NCBI GenBank assembly: GCA_050010315.1
Contig: JBEKLG010000041.1
Coordinates: 1-13,379, forward strand
Direction of reading: 5' to 3'
Source of the DNA: Bog-793 sp050010315
Lineage (GTDB): Bacteria; Actinomycetota; Acidimicrobiia; Acidimicrobiales; Bog-793
DNA: 13,379 nucleotides
Positions 1 to 6,344 of this stretch are shown one piece after another. The position numbers and the translations under genes were made by a program. Numbering within the stretch: the first letter of the stretch is position 1; every line of letters starts with the position of its first letter. The notes beneath the pieces are model-generated. The model saw only the letters and a program-made list of their open reading frames with translations, was not told where the DNA came from and made no database searches.

Positions 1-1802
1 TCTTGCAGTCCGTCGGGGCGGCCAGCGACCCGGCCTCCGGAGGGCGCCAGATGTCGTCGCACTGGGGGAGCCCCGAACTCCACATCGTCTCCCAGACGAG
101 CGCGACCGCCAGCCAGTGTCTGCCGGCAGTCGGGTGCGCCGAGGCCGGTCGCTACATCACCGACCATCGCTTGGCAGGGATCGCGGCCCACGGCGACGAG
201 GTGACCTTCGTCTCGCTCGGCGACGGTGCCACCTCGGAGGGCGAGTTCTGGGAGAGTCTCAACACCGCCTGCCGGCTGCGCCTCCCCGTCGTCTACGTCG
301 TCGAGGACAACGGTTTCGCGATCTCCGTGCCGGTCGCCGAACAGTCGCCAGCGCCGGTTTCCGACCTCGTCTCCGGCTTCAGCGATCTCGAGGTCGCCCG
401 GCTCGACGGTTGCGATTACTTCGCGGTCCGCGCCGTCGGCGAGAAACTCGTCGCCCGGGCGCGACGCGGGGCTGGCCCGGTCCTCATCCATGCCCGCGTC
501 GTACGCCTGAACTCGCACTCGTCCTCGGACGACCAGACCAAGTACCGCTGCGCCGCCGAGATCGCCGAGGCCCACGCCTGCGACCCGGTGCTCCGCCTGC
601 GCGACGAGCTCATCGGCGCCGGCTTCCTCGACACCGAGGGGGCGCTCGCGATCCACGCCGAGGTGCGGGGCCTCGTCGCGGCGCTGGGCCAGGAGGCGCT
701 GCGGGCGGCCAAGCCCGACCCCGCGACGGCGACGGCACGGTGCTGGCGGCTGCCGCAGCTGCCCGAGCCCCCCGAACCCGCCGCCGGTGGGACGCCAGTC
801 ACCTTCGGCGAGGCGATCCGCCTCACGCTCCACGAGGCGATGGCGGCAGACGAGCGGGTGCGCGTCTTCGGCCAGGATGTCGCCGACGCCCCCGACGAAA
901 AGCTCGAGGGCCTCGGCGGCGTCTTCGGGCTCACCCACGGTCTGCAACGCGCCTTCGGTGGCGACCGTTGCTACAACGCACCGCTCGCCGAAGCGAACAT
1001 CGTCGGCCGCGGGATCGGCCAGGCGCTGCGCGGCCTGCGCCCGGCGGTCGAGGTGCAGTTCTTCGACTACATCTGGACCGCGATGCAGCAGATCCGCACC
1101 GAGGCAGCGACGACGAGATGGCGTTCGAACAGCGCCTTTTCCGCGCCGCTCGTGCTCCGGGTCGCGATCGGCGGCTATCTGCACGGCGGGGCAATCTGGC
1201 ACTCGCAGTCCGGCGAGTCGATCTTCACGCACATCCCGGGGCTGATCGTCCTGTTCCCGTCGCGCGCCCGCGACGCCGCCGGGTTGCTGCGCGCCGCCTT
1301 CCGTTGCGAGGACCCGGTGCTGTTCCTGGAGCACAAGCACCTCTTCCGCCAGCGCTACGCCATGGACCCCTACCCGGGACCCGACTACGTCCTGCCGCTC
1401 GCCAGGGCGGCAACCGCCCGAGCGGGGGGCGACCTGTCGGTCGTGACGTGGGGAGCGACCGTCCAGCTCTCGCTGGAGGCCGCCAGCGAGCTCGCCGCCG
1501 AAGGCATCGAGCTCGAGGTGATCGATCTCCGCACTCTGGCCCCCTGGGACCAGGAGGCGGTTGCCACCTCGGTTGCACGGACAGGGCGCTGCCTCGTCGT
1601 CCACGAAGACGTCGTCACGTCCGGTTTCGGCGCCGAAGTCGCGGCCTTCGTCGCCGCCGAGTGTTTCGGCGACCTCGACGCCCCGGTTCGCCGCGTCGCC
1701 GCCAAGGACGCCTGGGTCGCTTACGACCCCGGTCTCGAGCAGGCGATCCTGCCGCAGACCGCCGATATCGTCGCCACGGCCCGGGCCCTCACCGCTTACT
1801 GA
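1..1802 (+). CDS. Fused E1 alpha-beta subunit of a 2-oxoacid dehydrogenase (5' partial)
   Basis: This is a thiamine-diphosphate-dependent dehydrogenase E1 component with alpha and beta chains in one polypeptide. Such enzymes decarboxylate a 2-oxoacid (pyruvate or branched-chain type) and pass the acyl group to a lipoyl E2. The visible 599 codons begin inside the alpha domain. The ThDP/Mg motif starts with GDG at residues 73-75 and ends with N103 (GDGATSEGEFW...EDNGF), and the phosphorylation-loop-like NSHSSSDDQTKYR lies near 170-182. A proline/alanine-rich linker (about 250-264) leads to the beta domain (265-599), which has GEAIRLTLHEAM, PLAEANIVGRGIG, VEVQFFDYIW, HSQSGES and FLEHKHLFR. The TTG at position 3 is not the true start: motifs normally well inside E1 alpha appear within 20 residues of it, so roughly 90-100 residues are missing upstream. 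The gene ends convergently with pstA, overlapping by 7 nt. Substrate specificity cannot be read from the sequence. Confidence 0.9.
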   Translation, partial: LQSVGAASDPASGGRQMSSHWGSPELHIVSQTSATASQCLPAVGCAEAGRYITDHRLAGIAAHGDEVTFVSLGDGATSEGEFWESLNTACRLRLPVVYVVEDNGFAISVPVAEQSPAPVSDLVSGFSDLEVARLDGCDYFAVRAVGEKLVARARRGAGPVLIHARVVRLNSHSSSDDQTKYRCAAEIAEAHACDPVLRLRDELIGAGFLDTEGALAIHAEVRGLVAALGQEALRAAKPDPATATARCWRLPQLPEPPEPAAGGTPVTFGEAIRLTLHEAMAADERVRVFGQDVADAPDEKLEGLGGVFGLTHGLQRAFGGDRCYNAPLAEANIVGRGIGQALRGLRPAVEVQFFDYIWTAMQQIRTEAATTRWRSNSAFSAPLVLRVAIGGYLHGGAIWHSQSGESIFTHIPGLIVLFPSRARDAAGLLRAAFRCEDPVLFLEHKHLFRQRYAMDPYPGPDYVLPLARAATARAGGDLSVVTWGATVQLSLEAASELAAEGIELEVIDLRTLAPWDQEAVATSVARTGRCLVVHEDVVTSGFGAEVAAFVAAECFGDLDAPVRRVAAKDAWVAYDPGLEQAILPQTADIVATARALTAY

Positions 1803-2839
1803 GTCGGCTCGTCCGGGTCCTGAGGGGCCGTCTCCTTGCCGAACAGTTGCGCGACGCCGGGCTTGGCGTCGGCCCGCGAAAAACGGGTCCGCCATCTCCT
1901 GTTCGTCGCGGCAAGCGCCCGGTTCGGCGCGTAGCGCTGGGTCGCGCGCACGATGAGGCGCGAACCGAGGATCAAGGCGACAACGAGCACGACGAGCACC
2001 ATCGCGGCATCGTGCGAGAGGGCGTGCTGGCTCGGGAACGGGCTGTCGTAGTCGGCGTAGACGACATAGGTGAGGTAGGGCACCGCGGAATGGAGCAACG
2101 CCCCCGTCGGATAGGACGTGCTGTTCTGCCCGGCGGTGTAGAGCAACGGCGCCGTCTCGCCGATCGAGATCGCGATCGCGACGACGATCCCCGTGAGTAT
2201 CCCCGGGAGGGCCGAGCGCAGCACGATCCGGCGCAGGATGTGGGACTTCACCATGCCTAACGCTTCACCACCTTCGCGGTAGGCGAGCGGCACCTGGTTG
2301 AGGGCGAGCTCCGTCGACTTCGCGATGTAGGGCACGACGAGCATCGAGAGCACGATGAGAGCGGCGAGCAGCGAGAACCTCCAGCGCAGCCCGATGACAA
2401 GGGCGAGGTAGCCGACGTATCCGAAGACGATCGAGGGCACACCGGAGAGCACCTCCGACGCGCTCCGGAGCATGGTTGAGACGATGCCGGGCCGGCAGAA
2501 CTCGGCGAGGTAGATCCCGGCGCCGATCCCGACGATCCCCGCGATCATCGCGACGCCAAACGTGATGAGCAGCGTCCCGACGATGTCGTTCGCCAGACCA
2601 CCGCCGAGCCCGGACGTCGCGGTCCAAAGCACGTCCCAACGCCATCCGCTGATGCCGCGTTGGAACACCCCGTAGAGGATCCAAACCACCGGCGCGACCA
2701 GGAAGGCGAGGCTAAAGCCGCAGACCACCCACCACAGCCGGTTGATGGCCCGCCGTCGGCGCAGAACCGTCGGCGGTGCGGACAACCCGTTGCCGGCCGA
2801 GCGAGCCCGTGGCGCAACCGCCCCGGTCGCCGACGCCAT
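1796..2839 (-). CDS. pstA: Phosphate ABC transporter permease PstA
   Basis: This is the second integral membrane subunit of the PstSCAB phosphate importer; it pairs with PstC to form the phosphate channel. The protein is 347 aa. It has a basic N-terminus, a first TM at about 36-58 and further hydrophobic segments at about 86-113, 129-150, 155-175, 212-228 and near the C-terminus. The EAA coupling loop that contacts PstB is at about 189-216 (EGGEALGM...RRIVLRSALPG), followed by the PstA-typical SIGETAPLLYTAG. The start is the ATG at 2839-2837, which shares one base with the pstC stop (TGATG), so translation is probably coupled; no strong Shine-Dalgarno is visible. The frame stays open upstream to 3682, but that part is low-complexity Arg/Pro-rich and antisense-like, so it was rejected. 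The last 7 nt overlap the end of the convergent E1 gene and no terminator is seen there. Confidence 0.95.
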   Translation of the reverse strand: MASATGAVAPRARSAGNGLSAPPTVLRRRRAINRLWWVVCGFSLAFLVAPVVWILYGVFQRGISGWRWDVLWTATSGLGGGLANDIVGTLLITFGVAMIAGIVGIGAGIYLAEFCRPGIVSTMLRSASEVLSGVPSIVFGYVGYLALVIGLRWRFSLLAALIVLSMLVVPYIAKSTELALNQVPLAYREGGEALGMVKSHILRRIVLRSALPGILTGIVVAIAISIGETAPLLYTAGQNSTSYPTGALLHSAVPYLTYVVYADYDSPFPSQHALSHDAAMVLVVLVVALILGSRLIVRATQRYAPNRALAATNRRWRTRFSRADAKPGVAQLFGKETAPQDPDEPTQ

Positions 2840-3942
2840 CAGAAGCCAGCCCCGACCGGGAGCACCGCGCCATGGGCGGAGCGTCGCACGATGATCCTCG
2901 CGAAGACGTTCACGACGACGGTGATGAGAAGGAGCACGAGCGCGAGCTCGGCGAGTGCCCGGACCGCAAGGCCGCTCGGGTCGGTCTGGGCGGAGTCGAG
3001 GGTTAACACGATGTCCGCGGCGATCGTCGTCATCAGGCCGTAGATGTTTTGGGCGATCTGGGCCTGGCCACCACAGATCAGGGCGACGGCCATCGTCTCG
3101 CCGAGCGCCCGGCCGAGGCCGAGGACGGCCGCCCCGATCACCCCGGTGCGCACCCAGCGCGCCTGGACCCGCCGGAAGACCTCGGCGTCGGTCATGCCCA
3201 GCGCCTCGGCCCCTTCCTTTGTCGTCTCGGGCACCTGGCGCAACAGGTCCCGGGTCGTCGCCGCGATGATCGGGATGATCATCGCGGCGAGCACGAGGCC
3301 ACCCGTGAGGAGGCCCTCGCCGTCGCCGACAGAGCCCCGGAAGATGTCGAACGGCGGCACGTTCGGCAGCCGGGTGAGCGCCGGGTAGACCTCCTTCGCG
3401 ATCCACGGCCCGAACGTGAGCGCACCCCAGACGCCGATCACGATGCTCGGGATTCCGGCGAGGATCTCGAGGCAGAAGCCAATCACCATGCCAACGCGGG
3501 CGGGGAGCTTCTCCACGACCAATATCGCGGCGCCCACGGCGACCGGCAGCCCGAGCACGAGCGCGATCGCCGAGGACTCCACGGTTCCGACGATGAGCGG
3601 CCACGACCCGAATTCCGCGCCGGCGAGGTGGGCCACTCCGCCGGTATGGAGGACGCGGCCGTAGGTGTTGCCGATAGTCCACACGCTCTGGGTGACGAAT
3701 CGGCTCCCGTTGTAGCGGATCGACGGCATCGCCTCGACGAGCAGCACGACGAGCATGGCGATGAGCGCCGCGAACGGCAGAGCCGCCAGAAGCCCGCTCC
3801 CTGCGGCGAGGAATCGTTCGGTCCAGCGGCCGCGAGGACTCGCCGCGGCCGTGCCTTCACGGCGTCCGCCCGCCCCGGCACCGGACAAGAAAGGCGACCG
3901 GCGCGATCTCCCCGCGCCGGCCCCCTCACTTGTTGTCGACAC
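2839..3942 (-). CDS. pstC: Phosphate ABC transporter permease PstC
   Basis: This is the first integral membrane subunit of the phosphate importer. The protein is 367 aa, long for the family because of a roughly 40-residue Gly/Arg/Ser-rich cytoplasmic N-terminal extension. The first TM is at about 47-70, then a periplasm-side type loop (SIRYNGSRFVTQSVWTIG), then the permease core with LEILAGIPSIVIGVWGA at 158-174. The EAA loop is at about 243-282 (EGAEALGMTDAEVFRRV...LGRALGETMAV). Two or three further TMs follow. The start is the GTG at 3942-3940, preceded by an AGGTGAG motif at 3951-3945. It lies 82 nt downstream of the pstS stop, and that gap holds a strong stem-loop. The stop overlaps the pstA start by one base. 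Confidence 0.95.
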   Translation of the reverse strand: MSTTSEGAGAGRSRRSPFLSGAGAGGRREGTAAASPRGRWTERFLAAGSGLLAALPFAALIAMLVVLLVEAMPSIRYNGSRFVTQSVWTIGNTYGRVLHTGGVAHLAGAEFGSWPLIVGTVESSAIALVLGLPVAVGAAILVVEKLPARVGMVIGFCLEILAGIPSIVIGVWGALTFGPWIAKEVYPALTRLPNVPPFDIFRGSVGDGEGLLTGGLVLAAMIIPIIAATTRDLLRQVPETTKEGAEALGMTDAEVFRRVQARWVRTGVIGAAVLGLGRALGETMAVALICGGQAQIAQNIYGLMTTIAADIVLTLDSAQTDPSGLAVRALAELALVLLLITVVVNVFARIIVRRSAHGAVLPVGAGF

Positions 3943-3951
3943 CGCTCACCT
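3943..3951 (-). promoter_or_regulatory. Shine-Dalgarno of pstC
   Basis: On the minus strand AGGTGAG is followed by CG and then the GTG start of pstC. It lies just after the right foot of the pstS-pstC stem-loop, so that structure could influence its accessibility. Confidence 0.55.
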
Positions 3952-3953
3952 GT

Positions 3954-4015
3954 CGGCCACGGGATGCCCCGCCCGCTGCGAACGTCACTTCACCGTGGAC
4001 GAGCATCCGTGGCCG
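3954..4015. repeat. Long imperfect inverted repeat (mRNA stem-loop) between pstS and pstC
   Basis: CGGCCACGGGATGC (3954-3967) pairs with GCATCCGTGGCCG (4003-4015): 13 base pairs with a single bulged G and a loop of 35 nt. An additional CCGTGG at 3993-3998 offers an alternative pairing partner for the CCACGG of the left arm. The structure begins 9 nt after the pstS stop codon and ends just before the pstC ribosome binding site. There is no U-tract, so it is not a classical intrinsic terminator. By analogy with other binding-protein operons it may stabilise the upstream pstS message or reduce readthrough into pstCA. That role is inference. Confidence 0.65.
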
Positions 4016-4024
4016 GGGGCAGGC

Positions 4025-5236
4025 TCAGCTGGAGACGCTATTGAGCAGGTTGATCGCCACGTTCAGCGCGTTCAGCGGGAGCGGTCGCATGTCCACGGAA
4101 TTGAGGAACGACGCCGTCGCGCCATAGCTGGGGTCCATCGCCCAAGCGAGCTCCGCCTTGACTTCGTCCTCGATCTTCACGTTCGGCTGGTCCACCCGCA
4201 CGATCGCGTACTCGAAGTTCACGATCGGGTAGCCGTTCGGCGCCTTGTGCGAGTTGATGAGCGAGATGGCGCCGTCCGCCGGGATGTTCGGGTAAGCCGC
4301 GACCTCGGCCTCGATCGCCCCTGGCGTCGGGAGCACCGGGTGGTTCGAGCCGTTCTCCAAGGCCGCGTAGCCAAGGGGCGGAGTCCCGAACACCGCCGAT
4401 GGCAGGTAGCTGATGCCCAGGTAACCGATCGCGCCGGGGTTGTCCTGGACGGCTGCCTCGATGCCCGCGTTACCGCTTTCCGCCAGCTCGTTGTTCACGT
4501 ACGGCCAGGTCGAATAGATGAGCTGTGGCCCGTCGTACGGTGACTGGCGCGTCCAGCTGGTGCGGTCCCCGTAGTACAGGTACGCGGTGAAGATGAACGT
4601 GTCACCGCTCGAGTCCACGCGACGGACGGGGATGATCGGCTTGTTCGGAAGCTTCACGCGGGGGTTCAGCGCGGCGATCATCTTGCTGTTCCACCGCTTG
4701 ATCTTCCCGGAGTAGATGCCGTTCAGAACGGCCGACGACAGTCGGAGGTGCTTCCCGGCGGGGATGGTGTGGAGGTTGTAGACGACCGCCTGCGCGGAGA
4801 CCACGACGGGGATGTTGAGCATGGCGGGCGGTCCCGTCATCGTCGCGACCGGCAAGAACCCGTCCGAGCCGCCGATGTTGATCGTGCCGTTCTCCGCCTC
4901 GGACTGCCCGAGACCCGAACCCCCCTTGCCGGGTGTCACGGGAACCGGCAACTTTGGGGCAGTCGACCCCGCCCACGCCGTCCAGAGCGGGTAGAAAAGC
5001 GAAGAGCCCGCTTCGGTGAGCGTCGTCGGACTCGAAGGGGCCAGCGCTTCAAGGCTCGTCAGTGCCGCCTCGGCCTGGGGCAACGTCAACGTGTGGCCCG
5101 TCGCCGCGCCACCCGGTGACACGACGATCGCGCCAACGCCGAGGGTGGTGACGAGAGCAAGAGCCGCGACCGTCATCGCCCGGGCGCGGCCGCACTGTCT
5201 GCGCCTCGTCGAACCTGCTGTGTCCTCGTACATCAC
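4025..5236 (-). CDS. pstS: Phosphate-binding protein PstS (secreted, no lipobox)
   Basis: This is the extracytoplasmic substrate-binding protein that captures inorganic phosphate for PstCA. The protein is 403 aa. The N-terminus has a basic stretch (RRRQCGRAR, 11-19) followed by a hydrophobic core (about 20-39), giving a Sec-type signal peptide with possible cleavage near GGAA (42-45). The phosphate-binding loops are recognisable: TEAGSSLFYPL (74-84), GKGGSGLGQ (103-111), GGSDGFL with the Asp at 125, and RRVDSSGDTF (205-214). The conserved IPVVVSAQAVVYNL and LNGIYSGKIKRWN lie between them. The only cysteine in the signal region lies before the hydrophobic core, so there is no lipobox, unlike most actinobacterial PstS proteins. 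The start is GTG at 5236 (SD spacing 9 nt) or the adjoining in-frame ATG at 5233 (spacing 12 nt). Confidence 0.93.
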   Translation of the reverse strand: MMYEDTAGSTRRRQCGRARAMTVAALALVTTLGVGAIVVSPGGAATGHTLTLPQAEAALTSLEALAPSSPTTLTEAGSSLFYPLWTAWAGSTAPKLPVPVTPGKGGSGLGQSEAENGTINIGGSDGFLPVATMTGPPAMLNIPVVVSAQAVVYNLHTIPAGKHLRLSSAVLNGIYSGKIKRWNSKMIAALNPRVKLPNKPIIPVRRVDSSGDTFIFTAYLYYGDRTSWTRQSPYDGPQLIYSTWPYVNNELAESGNAGIEAAVQDNPGAIGYLGISYLPSAVFGTPPLGYAALENGSNHPVLPTPGAIEAEVAAYPNIPADGAISLINSHKAPNGYPIVNFEYAIVRVDQPNVKIEDEVKAELAWAMDPSYGATASFLNSVDMRPLPLNALNVAINLLNSVSS

Positions 5237-5245
5237 TGCCTTGTG

Positions 5246-5252
5246 CTCCTTT
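5246..5252 (-). promoter_or_regulatory. Shine-Dalgarno of pstS
   Basis: AAAGGAG on the minus strand lies 9 nt before the GTG and 12 nt before the ATG candidate starts of pstS. It is the best ribosome binding site in the pst operon and fits the high synthesis expected of a binding protein. Confidence 0.7.
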
Positions 5253-5259
5253 CGGTCCT

Positions 5260-5275
5260 CCGCCCGGACGGGCGG
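5260..5275. repeat. GC-rich hairpin in the pstB-pstS intergenic region
   Basis: CCGCCC, GGAC, GGGCGG (plus strand) forms a 6-bp GC-only stem with a 4-nt loop, just upstream of the pstS Shine-Dalgarno in the 111-nt gap between pstB and pstS. There is no T-run, so a terminator is not supported; an mRNA processing or stabilising role is only possible. No convincing separate promoter for pstS was found in this gap. Confidence 0.4.
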
Positions 5276-5347
5276 TCTGCGGGACAGTTGCCTCTGGGGG
5301 AACCCGGCTCCGTCACCGGACCCCCCAGGACCTGAGTCGATCCCGGT

Positions 5348-6157
5348 TCAAGATCTCCTTGTTGGATCGACCCCGCCTCCTATGTACCGAGCGGTCTCGG
5401 CGCGTTCAGGACGAGAGAAGAACTGCGCAGTCGGCGCCGTCTCGATCATCCGTCCCTCGTAGAAAAGGATCGTGTAGTCCGAGAGGCGGTGCGCCTGGTG
5501 GAGGTCGTGCGTGACGATGATCACGCTGAGCTCGGGGGTGAGGCGGCGCACGAGCTCCTCGATCGCTTCGGTCGACCGGGGATCGAGCGAGGAGGTCGGC
5601 TCGTCGAGGAGCAGCACCTCCGGCTCGACGGCGAGGGCGCGGGCGAGGCAGAGCATCTGCTGCTGGCCGCCGGAGAGCCGAAACGGCGAGTCGTGGAGAC
5701 GGTCTGCCACGTGGCTCCACAGCCCGACCTCGGCGAGGCGGGTCTCGGCGATGTCCCGGAGCTCGGAGCGCTTCGCCATCCGGTGGGCGCGGACGCCGGA
5801 GACGATGTTGTCGAGGATCGACATCGGGAAGGGATTCGGCCGTTGGAAGACCATGCCGACCCGGCGTCGCAGGACGAGCGGGTCCATCGTGTCGGCGTAG
5901 ATCTCGTCGTCGTAGAGCGAGATCTGGCCGTGGTGCCAGAAATCGCGGACTTTGTCGTTCATCCGGTTGAGCGCGCGCAAAAAAGTCGTCTTACCGGAGC
6001 CCGACGGCCCGATCAGCGCCGTGATCGTGCCCTTCGGGAAACCGACGGAGACCTCCTGCACGATCGTCGTCGCACCGAAGCCGAGTGACACTTGGTGGAC
6101 GTGCATGACGTCGGTGTCCTCGAGCACTGTCGTGCCGGCGGCACCACTACCGGCCAT
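5348..6157 (-). CDS. pstB: Phosphate ABC transporter ATP-binding protein PstB
   Basis: This is the cytoplasmic ATPase that drives phosphate import through PstCA. Counting from the chosen ATG (269 aa, normal for PstB), Walker A GPSGSGKTT is at 50-58 with the PstB-typical LRALNRMND after it. The Q-loop VFQRPNPFPMSI starts at 103, the signature LSGGQQQ at 161, Walker B LLLDEPTSSLDP at 182 and the switch His (VTHD) at 217. The frame stays open to 6292, but the extra 45 residues would cover the Pho-box-like repeats and have no family counterpart, so ATG 6157 was preferred. ATG 6106, with GAGGA about 11 nt upstream, is an alternative that trims 17 residues. The gene is first in the operon here, whereas pstB usually comes last. 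Confidence 0.94.
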   Translation of the reverse strand: MAGSGAAGTTVLEDTDVMHVHQVSLGFGATTIVQEVSVGFPKGTITALIGPSGSGKTTFLRALNRMNDKVRDFWHHGQISLYDDEIYADTMDPLVLRRRVGMVFQRPNPFPMSILDNIVSGVRAHRMAKRSELRDIAETRLAEVGLWSHVADRLHDSPFRLSGGQQQMLCLARALAVEPEVLLLDEPTSSLDPRSTEAIEELVRRLTPELSVIIVTHDLHQAHRLSDYTILFYEGRMIETAPTAQFFSRPERAETARYIGGGVDPTRRS

Positions 6158-6344
6158 CGGAGCAACCTTGGGTTCGAAGGGATTTGCCACGCCGCCGCGA
6201 CCGTACTGAAGCGACCTGAACCACAAGAGAAATGCAGGCGACCAGATGATGACGGTCGCATGAATCCTTCCTGACGGTCGCCGATGCGCCACAACACCAG
6301 CTCAACCGGGTCGGCACCGTAGGAAACCCACGTCGTCGTCGCGG
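6158..6344. other. Intergenic region between the secretion operon and pstB
   Basis: This 187-nt non-coding gap lies between the VirD4 stop and the preferred pstB start. It contains the Pho-box-like array (6238-6277) and a second pair of phased CTGAA motifs (6206-6210 and 6216-6220, plus strand). No intrinsic terminator with a T-run is visible after the VirD4 gene, so readthrough into pst cannot be excluded. No integration-site duplication was recognised by eye. Confidence 0.6.
6238..6277 (-). promoter_or_regulatory. Candidate Pho box array upstream of pstB
   Basis: On the minus strand, heptamers recur with an exact 11-nt period: CCGTCAG (6277-6271), GATTCAT (6266-6260), CCGTCAT (6255-6249) and a degenerate TGGTCGC (6244-6238). 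The first three share TCA at the same phase. Pho boxes bound by PhoB/PhoP-type regulators are direct repeats of about 7 bp separated by 4 bp, with CTGTCAT as the E. coli half-site, so spacing and core agree. The longer identity GCGACCGTCA occurs twice, 22 bp apart. The array ends about 80 nt before the pstB ATG. No clear -10 could be assigned. Confidence 0.45.

Noticed and set aside
3..5. TTG as start of the E1 gene
   Set aside because: E1 alpha motifs normally about 100 residues in begin immediately after it; the gene is cut by the window edge.
116..2260. 714-codon plus-strand open frame
   Set aside because: It runs out of frame across the E1 gene and antisense to pstA, with an Arg/Pro-dominated composition and no motifs. 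It is a shadow frame typical of high-GC DNA.
2840..3682. N-terminal extension of the pstA frame
   Set aside because: It lies entirely within pstC on the same strand in another frame, is Arg/Pro/Gly low complexity, and PstA family length fits the ATG at 2839.
3049..4044. 331-codon plus-strand frame antisense to pstC
   Set aside because: Low complexity, rich in Arg/Asp/Glu/His, no domains; pstC on the other strand is unambiguous.
5260..5275. Intrinsic terminator between pstB and pstS
   Set aside because: The hairpin has no T-run and lies directly before the pstS Shine-Dalgarno.
6158..6292. 45-residue N-terminal extension of PstB
   Set aside because: No family counterpart, and it overlaps the candidate Pho box array.
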